Shown piece after piece: positions 44,884 through 53,214 of a DNA stretch of 64,000 nucleotides. Each line of letters opens with the position of its first letter. Within the stretch, counting starts at the first letter, position 1. The DNA lies in NCBI RefSeq assembly GCF_003268675.1, contig NZ_CP029378.1, positions 2,356,001 to 2,420,000 of the forward strand, in the 5' to 3' direction. The notes under the pieces were generated by a model. The model worked only from the letters and a program-made list of their open reading frames with translations, was not told where the DNA came from and searched no databases. This stretch comes from Streptomyces bacillaris (lineage in GTDB: Bacteria; Actinomycetota; Actinomycetes; Streptomycetales; Streptomycetaceae). The position numbers and the translations under genes were made by a program.

Positions 44884-46539
44884 CTAGTAGGTGCGGCGGC
44901 GCGCCCTGCGCGTGGCCACGAGGACCGTTCCACCGGCGGCCACCAGCACGGCCGCGATGGACCCGAGGATCCATTCACCGCCCTGCGACCCGGTGTCGGG
45001 CAGCTGGCCCGGGTGGGACGGGGACGGGGTCGGCTTCCACGTCGGTGTGTCGGTGGGACCCGGCGTGGGCGAGTCGGTGGGACCCGGAGTCGGGTCGGTC
45101 GGGGTCGGGGTCGGGTCGGTGGGGGTCGGCGTCGGGTCCGTCGGCGTGGGCGTCGGGTCCGTGGGGGTCGGGGTCGGGTCGGTGGGCGTCGGGGTCGGGT
45201 CGGTGGGCGTCGGGGTCGGGTCCGTCGGCGTGGGCGTCGGGTCCGTGGGGGTCGGGGTCGGGTCGGTGGGCGTCGGAGTGGGGTCCGTCGGGGTCGGCGT
45301 GGGCGTCGGGTCCGTCGGTGTGGGGGTGGGCGTGGGGTCCGTCGGGGTCGGCGTCGGCGTGGGATCCGTGGGCGTCGGCGTGGGCGTGGGATCGGTCGGC
45401 GTCGGGGTCGGGGTCGGATCCGTCGGGGTCGGGGTCGGCGTGGGATCCGTCGGGGTCGGCGTCGGCGTCGGGTCCGGGCCGCAGGTCGGGAGGTCGCCGT
45501 CGAACGGGTACGCGTGGATCTCCTGGCCGCCCGAGGTGCCCGAGGAGGTGTGGGTGAGCGAACCCGCCGTGTAGAAGCGGCCGTTGGTGCCGCTCATGGA
45601 GAGCGTCGTGGTGCTGGCCTGCTGTCCGACGAGCACGCTGCCCTGGAACTGGGCCGGGCCGGTCAGCGTCAGGTCCGTCGCGTCCGGGAAGTTCCACAGC
45701 AAGCGCTCGCGGAGCCCGTCGTTGGGGAGGGAGCCCATGAACGTGGCGACCGTGCGGGCGTCCCCGTAGACGTTGACCAGGACCGTCGCCCCGGCGGGGA
45801 TGCCGTTGAAGACGAACCCGGCGTTGCCGCCCGTCGAGGAGACCAGGTCCATGTCCACGTCGAAGATCTGGATCGCCGAGGTGCCGTCCCCGGTGAAGGT
45901 GAACGTGTCACCGACCCGCTCCCAGTCGCCTGTCGTCGCCCGGTGCTCATCGCCCTCGTACGCGTAGCACCGGCTGGCCTCGGTGAGCTGCGGGCGCAGG
46001 CCGGTGAACGGGGTGACGGCGTCGGGGTCGAGGCGCGGTGCGGTGGTCGGATTCACCACGCCGGTCAGGGCCCCCGCGTGCGCGACCTGGCCGGAGTGGG
46101 TGCCCTCCTCGGCGAGCAACCGCTCACCGTCGGCGATGGTGACGGTCCCGCCCACGGACAGGTAGTCGGAACCGTCCGGCGGCGGAACCCGCGAACCGAC
46201 GCCCACGATGCCGACGTTGTAGATCTGCGATACGCCGTCCCGCTTGTCCATGTCGAACCGCCCGAGGGTGACGATCTTCCCCTCGGCCTCGGCGGCGGCC
46301 TCCCGGACCAGGAAGTCCCCGCCGACGTAGATGTTGATGTTCTCGTCGTAGCCGACGATCGGACCGTTGTTGGGGTCGTTCCAGCTCGACGGGCACCCGC
46401 TGCCGAGGCAGGGGCCGAGTCCGCCCGGCAGCGGATCGGCGGCAGCGGCCGGGGCCAGCATGCCCACCATCGCCGCGGCCGTGGCCACTGTCACTGCTGC
46501 CCGGATTGCATTGCCGCGCCTGCGCGCCTGTTGTTCCAT
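44884..46539 (-). CDS. LPDTG-anchored surface protein with choice-of-anchor A domain and Pro-Thr repeats
   Basis: A 551-residue exported protein. The signal peptide ([21 protein letters not shown]) is followed by a choice-of-anchor A domain (about 40-330: [48 protein letters not shown]). A Pro-Thr-Asp repeat stalk of about 130 residues and then LPDTGSQGG, a membrane helix and RRARRRTY form a sortase signal. It is therefore probably anchored to peptidoglycan by a class E-like sortase. A TTG three codons upstream is an alternative start. The role may be adhesive; no ligand is evident. Confidence 0.88.
   Translation of the reverse strand: MEQQARRRGNAIRAAVTVATAAAMVGMLAPAAAADPLPGGLGPCLGSGCPSSWNDPNNGPIVGYDENINIYVGGDFLVREAAAEAEGKIVTLGRFDMDKRDGVSQIYNVGIVGVGSRVPPPDGSDYLSVGGTVTIADGERLLAEEGTHSGQVAHAGALTGVVNPTTAPRLDPDAVTPFTGLRPQLTEASRCYAYEGDEHRATTGDWERVGDTFTFTGDGTSAIQIFDVDMDLVSSTGGNAGFVFNGIPAGATVLVNVYGDARTVATFMGSLPNDGLRERLLWNFPDATDLTLTGPAQFQGSVLVGQQASTTTLSMSGTNGRFYTAGSLTHTSSGTSGGQEIHAYPFDGDLPTCGPDPTPTPTPTDPTPTPTPTDPTPTPTPTDPTPTPTPTDPTPTPTPTDPTPTPTPTDPTPTPTPTDPTPTPTDPTPTPTDPTPTPTDPTPTPTDPTPTPTDPTPTPTDPTPTPTDPTPTPTDPTPTPTDPTPGPTDSPTPGPTDTPTWKPTPSPSHPGQLPDTGSQGGEWILGSIAAVLVAAGGTVLVATRRARRRTY
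45090..45475. repeat. Pro-Thr-Asp coding tandem repeat (9- and 7-codon units)
   Basis: Within the surface protein gene, seven 9-residue units (PTPTPTPTD) are followed by nine 7-residue units (PTPTPTD). At DNA level the units alternate GGGGTCGG, GTGGGCGTCGG and GGTCCGT-like words. Copy number could change by slippage or recombination, altering the stalk length. Confidence 0.8.
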
Positions 46540-46645
46540 GCCGCGCAATATGCATCTTTAATGCAAGTCATTTGTTATGACACGCCGGTTTTGCCCCTGC
46601 GCGTCGACCTATAGGGGGGTCGGAGCGGAGGATCGGAGCGAGGGA

Positions 46646-47644
46646 TCAGGGGGTCAGCAGCTTCTCCTCCAGCCGGGGATCGAGGCCGACGACCGGCCGG
46701 TCCGGCCGCTGGGGTGCGGTGCCGCCCAGCCCGCACAGCCAGGCCCACGTGTCGGCCACGGTCTCGGCGACCGGCCGGCAGCGCAGCCCCGCGGCCTCGG
46801 CCCTGGCATGGCCGCCCCGGTGCATCGCGTCGTACAGCTCCCCCTCCGGCAGCCAGATCGGCAGCCCGGTCCAGGGCTCGACCCCGGCGGCCAGCAGGGT
46901 GTCCGGGTCCGTCCAGCGCAGCTCGGCGCCGGAGCCGGTGGCCCGGACGCAGGCGTCGAGCAGCTCGCCCATGGTGGCGTGGCCGGGGCGGCTGGCCGTG
47001 TTGTACGGGCCGTGCACCCCGGCCGCCGCCGCGTCCAGCAGCCATTCCGCCAGATCGCGGGCGTCGACGTACTGCAGCTCGGCCGTACGGGGGCCGGGGG
47101 CGATCACCGGGCCGCCGCGGGCGATCCGGGTGAGCCACCAGGGCAGCCGCCCGATGTTCTCGCCGGGGCCGATGATCAGCCCGGCCCGGGCCAGCAGGGC
47201 CCGGTCACCGAAGGCGTCGAGGGCCGCCAGCTCACCGCCGCGCTTGGCCCGGTCGTACGGGACGTCCCCGCCCTCGTCCGGCGAGGCACCGGCCACCAGC
47301 GGTCCGTCCTCGTCCAGCCCGGCCGGGGCGGGGTAGGCGTAGACCGAGCGGCTGGAGACGTACGTGTAGTGGCCCGCGCGGTCCGCCAGGAGCCGGGCCG
47401 CGTCCCGGACGGCCGTGGGCACCCCGCTCCAGGTGTCGACGACCAGGTCCCAGTCGCCCGCGTGGTCCGCCAGCGCCGCGAGGCCCCGCTCCCCTCCCGT
47501 ACGGTCGCCCGTCAGCACCCGCACGCCCGGTGGCGGGGCGTGGTGGCCCCGGTGGAAGACCGTGACCTCCCAGTCCCGCTCCAGCGCGGCCTCGGTGACG
47601 GCCCGCCCGACGAACTCCGTACCGCCCAGCATCAGTAGCTTCAT
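46646..47644 (-). CDS. NAD-dependent epimerase/dehydratase family protein
   Basis: A 332-residue extended SDR. MKLLMLGGTEFVGRAVTEAAL is the cofactor-binding start (GGTxFVG type); HYTYVSSRSVYAYP and DVPYDRAKRGGEL supply the Ser and a Tyr-x-x-x-Lys-like motif (Tyr, Lys), and LARAGLIIGPGENIGRLPWW follows. Such proteins act on nucleotide sugars or related substrates; RNA-binding CSP41-like members look similar. The substrate is unknown. Confidence 0.86.
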   Translation of the reverse strand: MKLLMLGGTEFVGRAVTEAALERDWEVTVFHRGHHAPPPGVRVLTGDRTGGERGLAALADHAGDWDLVVDTWSGVPTAVRDAARLLADRAGHYTYVSSRSVYAYPAPAGLDEDGPLVAGASPDEGGDVPYDRAKRGGELAALDAFGDRALLARAGLIIGPGENIGRLPWWLTRIARGGPVIAPGPRTAELQYVDARDLAEWLLDAAAAGVHGPYNTASRPGHATMGELLDACVRATGSGAELRWTDPDTLLAAGVEPWTGLPIWLPEGELYDAMHRGGHARAEAAGLRCRPVAETVADTWAWLCGLGGTAPQRPDRPVVGLDPRLEEKLLTP

Positions 47645-47734
47645 GGTCCGAGCCTGCCCGCCCGGACGGCCCGGGGGAACACCCGCACGCTGTCAGCAGA
47701 TCGGGGAACTCGCGCGCGCTCCCGCTCAGCGGCC

Positions 47735-48688
47735 TCACGGCGTGCGCGTGAGCGGGCTTCGGTGGCGCAGCAGCCAGGCGTAGTAGCCGCTGGATCGCCG
47801 GGCCGCCTCCACATAGGCCGCCTCCAACTCCCCGTACACCACCGAGATGTCCGCCCCTGGCCGGGAGACCAGCAGCAGCCGGACGGCGAGCGGGTCGCCG
47901 CGCAGCGGGCGGATGGCCATGTCGTCGCGCGGGCCCGAGGTGGGCTGGCAGGGCGCGACGGCCTCACCGAGCACGACGAGCGAGGCGGCGGTGAGGTAAT
48001 CCCCGTGCAGGACCGGCGGGTTCAGGCCGGCGGCGCCGAGCACCCGGCGTACGCCGTCCCACTCCCCGTCCACCGTCGGATCGACCATCCACCGGTCCCC
48101 GGCCAGGTCCCCCAGCTCCACCACCCGGCGGCGGGCGGCCGGATGGTCCCGGGAGAGGGAGATGAACTGCGGTTCGCGGTCCAGGAGTACGCGCTGCTCC
48201 AGGCCGTCCGGGACGGCCAGCGGGGAGCCCTCCACCTCGTGCACGAAGGCGACGTCCAGCAGACCCGCCTCGACCGAGCGCAGGAGGGCGTGGGCCGAGA
48301 CGTCGACCCGCAGCGAGATGTCGGTGCCGGGCAGGGCCACCCGCAACCGGCTCAGCCAGCCCCCGATGACCCGGCTGGCGGTGGAGCCTATACGGAGCCG
48401 GGGCCCCCGGGAACGGGCGGCGTCGGCCTCCGCCAGGGCGTCGCTGACCAGGGCGCTCATCCCGTCGACGAGCGGCCGGGCCCGGCTGAGGACGGCCCGC
48501 CCGAGGAGCGTGGGGCGGCAGCCGGTGCGTTCGCGGCGGAACAGCTCGGCGCCGAGCGAGTTCTCGATCCGCCGCAGCTGGGTGGTCAGGGAGGGCTGGC
48601 TCACGCCGAGACGACGGGCCGCCTGGTGCAGACTGCCCGCGTCGGCGATGGCGCACAGCGCCCTGAGGTGCCTCACCTCAAGCTCCAT
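47735..48688 (-). CDS. LysR-family transcriptional regulator (SnpR-like)
   Basis: A 317-residue LysR regulator. The N-terminal winged helix is RHLRALCAIADAGSLHQAARRLGVSQPSLTTQLRRIE (read in sections), followed by a linker helix and a co-inducer domain (from about 90). It is divergent from the snapalysin gene, the arrangement in which SnpR activates snpA in Streptomyces. The intergenic region has a palindrome with LysR T-N11-A spacing. The effector is unknown. Confidence 0.9.
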   Translation of the reverse strand: MELEVRHLRALCAIADAGSLHQAARRLGVSQPSLTTQLRRIENSLGAELFRRERTGCRPTLLGRAVLSRARPLVDGMSALVSDALAEADAARSRGPRLRIGSTASRVIGGWLSRLRVALPGTDISLRVDVSAHALLRSVEAGLLDVAFVHEVEGSPLAVPDGLEQRVLLDREPQFISLSRDHPAARRRVVELGDLAGDRWMVDPTVDGEWDGVRRVLGAAGLNPPVLHGDYLTAASLVVLGEAVAPCQPTSGPRDDMAIRPLRGDPLAVRLLLVSRPGADISVVYGELEAAYVEAARRSSGYYAWLLRHRSPLTRTP

Positions 48689-48807
48689 GGTTCGGAGCGT
48701 ACGACCGCTCCCGCCCCGGCACCATCGGCCTCAACCCCACCAAAGGGCGTTAATTCAGGGGGTGTTGGGCGACCCTTCACACGGGATGCGGACAGCGGTA
48801 CGGGCAG

Positions 48808-48830
48808 GGGGATAGGGCGGCGCTATCCCC
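48808..48830. promoter_or_regulatory. Palindromic LysR operator between lysR and the snapalysin gene
   Basis: GGGGATAG (48808-48815) and CTATCCCC (48823-48830) form a perfect inverted repeat with a 7-nt spacer. The T at 48813 and A at 48825 give the T-N11-A core of LysR sites. It lies between the divergent starts at 48688 and 48953. Confidence 0.65.
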
Positions 48831-48952
48831 GGTTGGCATCATCCCCGACGCCCGTCCGCTCCCCCACACTCTCCCCGTACCGCCCCGCGCCCCGTCCGTT
48901 CTGCGGACAACCCCCACGGCGCGGGTTCACCGGACAGTAGGAGAAATCCCCC

Positions 48953-49609
48953 ATGAGACACCTCAGGACCGCCATCGCCACCGCCGCCGCCGGTCTCGGC
49001 CTGGTCGCCGCGCTGGGTACGGCCCCCGCGGTCTCCGCCGCTCCTGCACCTGCCGTCTCCACCCCCGCCACCATCGCCGCGTACAACGGCTCCGCCGAGA
49101 ACGCCGCCGCCAACAAGGCGTTCTTCGACGCGGTGATGAAGTCCGTCGCCGAGAAGCGGGCCGCCAACCCGGGCACACAGGCCGTCACGGTCACCTACAG
49201 CGCGGCCTCGGCGCCGAGCTTCCGCACCCAGATAGCCAACAGCACCCGGATCTGGAACAGCTCGGTCTCCAACGTGCGGCTCCAGGAAGGCTCCAACGCC
49301 GACTTCACGTACCGCGAGGGCAACGACCCGCGGGGCTCGTACGCCTCCACCAACGGGCACGGCCGGGGCTTCATCTTCCTGGACTACCGGCAGAACCAGC
49401 AGTACAACTCCACCCGCGTCACCACGCACGAGACCGGGCACGTGCTCGGCCTGCCGGACACCTACTCCGGTCCGTGCAGCCAGCTGATGTCCGGTGGCGG
49501 CCCCGGCCCGTCGTGCACCAACGCCCAGCCGGACGCCAACGAGCGGGCCCGGGTGAACTACCTCTGGCAGAACGGCTTCGCCGCCGCCCTGGCCGACAGC
49601 ACCTCCTGA
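48953..49609 (+). CDS. snpA: Snapalysin, secreted small neutral metalloprotease (M7)
   Basis: A 218-residue precursor. The signal peptide ([22 protein letters not shown]) is followed by a propeptide to about residue 75. The mature domain has the zinc motif [11 protein letters not shown] near 160, with Asp as third protein ligand, and the family segments [17 protein letters not shown] and [17 protein letters not shown], the latter giving a disulphide. It is an extracellular milk-protein-hydrolysing protease. It is probably activated by the divergent LysR regulator. Confidence 0.95.
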   Translation: MRHLRTAIATAAAGLGLVAALGTAPAVSAAPAPAVSTPATIAAYNGSAENAAANKAFFDAVMKSVAEKRAANPGTQAVTVTYSAASAPSFRTQIANSTRIWNSSVSNVRLQEGSNADFTYREGNDPRGSYASTNGHGRGFIFLDYRQNQQYNSTRVTTHETGHVLGLPDTYSGPCSQLMSGGGPGPSCTNAQPDANERARVNYLWQNGFAAALADSTS

Positions 49610-49620
49610 CCCGGGTACGA

Positions 49621-49662
49621 CCGGCCCGTACCGGCTGATCGCTCCCGGCCGGTACGGGCCGG
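49621..49662 (+). terminator. Terminator after the snapalysin gene (first hairpin)
   Basis: CCGGCCCGTACCGG (49621-49634) pairs perfectly with CCGGTACGGGCCGG (49649-49662), 12 nt after the stop. Confidence 0.75.
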
Positions 49663-49685
49663 CCGGTCGCCCCGGCCCCATGGAC

Positions 49686-49717
49686 GGAGGGCCGTTCCGG
49701 ACGCGGAACGGCCCTCC
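49686..49717 (+). terminator. Second terminator hairpin after the snapalysin gene
   Basis: GGAGGGCCGTTCCG (49686-49699) pairs perfectly with CGGAACGGCCCTCC (49704-49717) around GACG. Two terminators in series insulate the snapalysin gene from the following island. Confidence 0.75.
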
Positions 49718-50165
49718 TGTGCGACATCCCGTGAGTTCCTCTGAGCCCTGCTGCCCCCTTGTCCCCGTGGCCAGGGTGTTCTGTCTCCTTGCGATGTTCT
49801 TCGAGCCGGTGACGTAACTTCAGGATTCTTGAAGCGTTCTCACTTCTCCAGGCCGACCTCGAAGCCGATTCGGGGTACCAGCCGAGATACGGCCGAAAGG
49901 GATAGCGGGGTCACTTGAGGGTGCGGGGGGCGGGGGGGGAGGTGCGGCTGACGCGGCAGCCAGCTCCCTCATTGCCTAGACAAGAACACCCATCGCCCCA
50001 GCACAGATCGCCGTCCGTTCTGTCACATGCGGCATGTTGGGTTGTTCCGATGGACAGGCCGTGCGTCCACACCGCGTGAGTGGACAGGCACGACTTTCGG
50101 TCGGCCTGTAGGGGCGTTCCGTGAAAGGGCCCACGCACGGGCAGGAGCGGTGGTAGGACTGCTGC
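49718..50165. other. Non-coding left border of the caspase island
   Basis: About 450 bp without a convincing gene. The base composition is less GC-rich (for example CTTCAGGATTCTTGAAG at about 49820 and TGTCACATGCGGCATGTTGG at about 50020), which suggests acquired or decayed sequence. GGATTCTTGAAG contains a partial palindrome. The promoter of the island operon should lie near its right end. No tRNA or attachment site is visible. Confidence 0.45.
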
Positions 50166-50381
50166 ATGGCTACCTACCGGACCAAGGACGGTCACACCGT
50201 GGGACTCGGCAGCACCGTGTGGGCCATTAACGGGCAAGGTCCGTTCACCCTCGCTGAGCCCGATCACTCCGCTCCGCCCGGGTGGGTCTGCGCGGTGAGT
50301 GGCGACGGTGAAGACATCCGCCTGCACGGTCCCGAGGACATCTCGCTGTACTACAACTTGGTCCGGCGGGTGGAGGTCTGA
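50166..50381 (+). CDS. Short unknown protein at the head of the caspase/EACC1 operon
   Basis: A 71-residue protein (starts MATYRTKDGHTVGLGSTVWA; ends LYYNLVRRVEV). It is rich in Gly, Asp and beta-forming residues and has no signal or membrane segment. I do not recognise a family. It starts with ATG after an AGGA and is followed 71 nt later by the EACC1-like gene on the same strand, so it is probably part of the same operon. Confidence 0.6.
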   Translation: MATYRTKDGHTVGLGSTVWAINGQGPFTLAEPDHSAPPGWVCAVSGDGEDIRLHGPEDISLYYNLVRRVEV

Positions 50382-50452
50382 GGATCTGAGGACACGCACA
50401 CCCCCACGGAGACCGAGCCGGAGCCGAGCAAAGCATCGACCTGGAGACCCCG

Positions 50453-50842
50453 ATGAGCGAACCGATCTCTGCGCAGCATTCCGACACCGCCCCGGACGCC
50501 GCCGAAGTATCGTTCGCCTGCGCGGTGACAGTCTCCGAGCCGGCCAGCGTCGGTCCGCTGTTCCGCCGCCTCAGCACGATCCCGGACGCGACCGTCAACC
50601 GGCACCGCTCCGGCCCGGAGGATGGCAAGCTGGGCGTCGCCGAGACGCTGCACCTGCTCGTGCCGTCCGCGGCAGTGCTCACCGTCGTGATCCGCACCCT
50701 GCCGGCGTTCATCAGATCCAGACGATCGTCCGTGAGCGTAACGATCACCCGGGGCGACCGATCCGTGACCTTCGACGGCAAGAACCTTCCCAACCCCGAG
50801 AAGGCCATCGAGATCACCGACCGCCTGCTCAGCGATGACTAA
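50453..50842 (+). CDS. Effector-associated constant component EACC1-like protein
   Basis: A 129-residue protein with a beta-rich N-terminus (VSFACAVTVSEPASVGPLFRRL), a hydrophobic segment (LHLLVPSAAVLTVVIRTLPAFI, about 78-97), a basic RSRR turn and a final beta pair (SVSVTITRGDRSVTFDGKNL). This layout matches EACC1, the constant partner of trypsin-like, caspase-like and other effectors in multicellular bacteria's conflict systems. It overlaps the caspase gene by 8 nt, so the two are co-translated. It may hold or deliver the effector, possibly at the membrane. Confidence 0.78.
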   Translation: MSEPISAQHSDTAPDAAEVSFACAVTVSEPASVGPLFRRLSTIPDATVNRHRSGPEDGKLGVAETLHLLVPSAAVLTVVIRTLPAFIRSRRSSVSVTITRGDRSVTFDGKNLPNPEKAIEITDRLLSDD

Positions 50843-52376
50843 CCTGGCGAACCGGGACTACTCCCGGTCACGTGCGGTCCTCATGGGCACCTGGGACTAC
50901 CGGGACTTCGACGACGTCCCCGCAGTCGGACGCAGTTACCACCGGATGCGGGAACTGCTACAGGACCCGGTGTGCGGCTCGTGGCCTCGCGATTCCATCA
51001 AGCTGCTCAACAACCGCCCCACCCTCGGCACGACCCACGTCGAACTCATCGAGACGTTCCTTCAAGCCACCGACGTCGCGCTCTTCTACTACGTCGGACA
51101 CGGGATCTACGACCACCGCGAGAGGCTGTGTCTCGCCGTGGGCGATACCCGAACCGATCCCAACTTCACGGCCGCCACGGGCTTGTCGTTCGAGGCGGTG
51201 CGGGACGCGTTCCGGGCCAGCAGAGCCGCGGTCAAACTCGCGGTGCTCGACTGCTGCTACGCGGGGCTCGCCACGGAGGAATACGGTCGCCTCTCCGCCA
51301 CCCGCCTGCCCCCAGTGTCCGGCGCCTACGTACTGATGAGCAGCAGCGCCTTCGAAGCCTCCTGGCACGAGAAGGAAGAAGTCATCGGCGCCCAGACGTA
51401 CTTCACCAAGGCCCTCGTTCGGACGGTGCAGGAGGGTATCCCTGGCGGACCGGCCGGTCTCACCTTCGACCATATCTTCGGCGTGGTCGCCGACCAACTG
51501 GTTGAGGACGGCAGACCCGAGCCGGGCCGCCGCATCGAGGATCACGCCGCCGGCTGGGTGTTCGCCCGCAACAACGCCCCCGACGCCCCGCCCGAACCCG
51601 GCGCCGACCCTGACACCGTCTTCCACGAGGCGTACCGCCGTGAGACCAAGGAGGGAGTCGAACGGCTGCCGGTGATCGCCGCGATGTACCGGGCAGCGGC
51701 CGAAGCCGGACACGCCCCCTCGATGAACCGGCTCGGGCAGATCGCCGAAGGCCGGGTTCAGGCGAGAATGCAGGGTGTCGAGCCAGCACCTGTCGACAGG
51801 GCGAAGCTCTTGGAGGCCACGCAGTGGTACTCGAAGGCCTCGGAAGCCGGCGACCCGGTCGGTCCGCTGCACCTCGGACAGCTCTACGAGGAGCAGTACA
51901 ACGACGCGGACCAGGCCGTGTACTGGTACGACCTCGCCGCGCGCCGGGGCAACGGCGCGGCCCAGGAGCGGCTGATCGGACTCCGGCAACGCATCCGCCT
52001 CGGGATCGACACGTCCCGCGAGCCCGCGGACGCCAGGAGTGAGGAGGAGCCGGAACTCGCGCGCCCGGCGCCCGCGGCGCCCACTCTCTCCGGTCTCGCC
52101 GCCGAGGCGTTACGAAAACGATGGCTGGCCGACTGGGATGGCAGCGAACCGCTGGCAACCGCCCAGTGCCTCGACGTCCTCCTCGACGCCTGCGGCGGAC
52201 CTCACGGTGAGTGGGCCACCCTCGACGATACGGAACAAAAGCACGTCCTCGTCGACTTCCTCGCCCTGCTGCCACCCAAGGCGAACCTCGCGCGCGCGGC
52301 GCGCGACTACTACGAGGCCGTCGGCCCGGGGAGGCTCCGCGACCATGCTGCTGGACTCCTGCGCGCGGCTCAGTGA
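50835..52376 (+). CDS. Caspase-like protease, EACC1-associated type, with Sel1-like repeats
   Basis: A 513-residue protein. The caspase fold covers about 12-245: ALFYYVGHGIYDH carries catalytic His89 and KLAVLDCCYAG carries Cys141 (with Cys140). Sel1-like helical repeats follow (about 275-385: MYRAAAEAGHAPSMNRLGQI, QWYSKASEAGDPVGPLHLGQLYEE, YWYDLAARRGNGAAQERL). The last 95 residues form a helical domain of unknown type, perhaps an effector-associated adaptor. It is likely a cell-suicide or regulatory protease activated in a conflict response. Codon 426 is TTA, so translation should depend on bldA tRNA. Confidence 0.85.
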   Translation: MTNLANRDYSRSRAVLMGTWDYRDFDDVPAVGRSYHRMRELLQDPVCGSWPRDSIKLLNNRPTLGTTHVELIETFLQATDVALFYYVGHGIYDHRERLCLAVGDTRTDPNFTAATGLSFEAVRDAFRASRAAVKLAVLDCCYAGLATEEYGRLSATRLPPVSGAYVLMSSSAFEASWHEKEEVIGAQTYFTKALVRTVQEGIPGGPAGLTFDHIFGVVADQLVEDGRPEPGRRIEDHAAGWVFARNNAPDAPPEPGADPDTVFHEAYRRETKEGVERLPVIAAMYRAAAEAGHAPSMNRLGQIAEGRVQARMQGVEPAPVDRAKLLEATQWYSKASEAGDPVGPLHLGQLYEEQYNDADQAVYWYDLAARRGNGAAQERLIGLRQRIRLGIDTSREPADARSEEEPELARPAPAAPTLSGLAAEALRKRWLADWDGSEPLATAQCLDVLLDACGGPHGEWATLDDTEQKHVLVDFLALLPPKANLARAARDYYEAVGPGRLRDHAAGLLRAAQ

Positions 52377-52409
52377 CCCGAACCGTGATCCAGGACAAGG
52401 AAGGGCGAC

Positions 52410-52697
52410 GTGACGATTCCCGAAGTCAGCACGGAACTCCGGCAGTCCCTCGAACGCCATCGGTTCTCGCTTCGGCCGCAGCCGGACGCGCGCCCCGGCG
52501 AGGAGATCGTCGGGGTCGTCCTCGAAGACGGCGGGGAGACGTTCCACGCCGGACGGGTTGACCACCACCTGGGACTGTGGTCGGCCTTCGCCGTCGTGCG
52601 GAACACCGGACTCTTCCGACTAGACGAAGTGGGCAGACACGAGTCGTTCGAGGACGCCATGCTCGACGTCCTCATGAGTTTCACCCACGTCGAGTAG
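52410..52697 (+). CDS. Unknown 95-residue protein of the caspase operon
   Basis: It starts at GTG after AAGGAAGGG and lies 33 nt after the caspase gene on the same strand. The sequence (RHRFSLRPQPDARPGEEIVGVV; GLWSAFAVVRNTGLFRLDEVG; ESFEDAMLDVLMSFTHVE) suggests a small alpha-beta fold with a C-terminal helix. No family is recognised. It is likely a functional partner because of tight linkage. Confidence 0.6.
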   Translation: MTIPEVSTELRQSLERHRFSLRPQPDARPGEEIVGVVLEDGGETFHAGRVDHHLGLWSAFAVVRNTGLFRLDEVGRHESFEDAMLDVLMSFTHVE

Positions 52698-52709
52698 AAG
52701 GCGGCCGAC

Positions 52710-53153
52710 ATGCCTGTCGAACCACGGTTCCGCGACCAGGTCAGATGCCTCGTCCTCAAGGACCGAAGGGCGAAGGCGCTCAACGACGCCCTCTCACCGG
52801 ACGACAGAATCGCCTTCAACGACTTCCTCGTCTCCGTAGCCGCCGTGCTCCTCGTGCCACGGCTGGGCGACCGGTGCGGGATCGAGGACATCGCGGCGTT
52901 CAGTGACGAGGTCGCAGCCCGGCACCGCAGGGAACGGCGACCGGTCAACGAATTCGTCGTGGAGGAGATCCTCCGCGAGATCTACGGACTCCCACTGCTC
53001 TTCCGGAGGTTCCCAGTGCCTCCCGCGGCGGTGTCCGGGGCCGGCGCTGCCATCCTGCGGTACCTGACCAACACAGACGCCGGCGTCGCGGCCGGTATCG
53101 ACCGCATCCTCGACACGGCCGCAGACCTCCACGAACGCCGCACCCGGCCCTGA
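52710..53153 (+). CDS. Unknown 147-residue helical protein of the caspase operon
   Basis: It follows the 95-residue gene by 12 nt. The predicted structure is mainly helical (FRDQVRCLVLKDRRAKALNDAL; FNDFLVSVAAVLLVPRLGDRCGIEDIAAF; VVEEILREIYGLPLLFRRF), with one hydrophobic stretch too polar to be a sure membrane helix. No family is recognised. It is the last gene before the IS256-family element. Confidence 0.6.
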   Translation: MPVEPRFRDQVRCLVLKDRRAKALNDALSPDDRIAFNDFLVSVAAVLLVPRLGDRCGIEDIAAFSDEVAARHRRERRPVNEFVVEEILREIYGLPLLFRRFPVPPAAVSGAGAAILRYLTNTDAGVAAGIDRILDTAADLHERRTRP

Positions 53154-53214
53154 CGTCGACCGGCCTCCGACGGGCGCGCTACCGGATCGAGCCACGACTG
53201 GGTGCCGGGAATTG

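Noticed and set aside
45090..45475. Possible CRISPR array because of regular repeats
   Set aside because: The period is short (21-27 nt), there are no unique spacers, and the repeats translate cleanly as Pro-Thr-Asp units of a sortase-anchored protein.
49718..50165. Attachment site or tRNA fragment at the caspase island border
   Set aside because: No direct repeat shared with the right side of the island and no tRNA 3' end was found.
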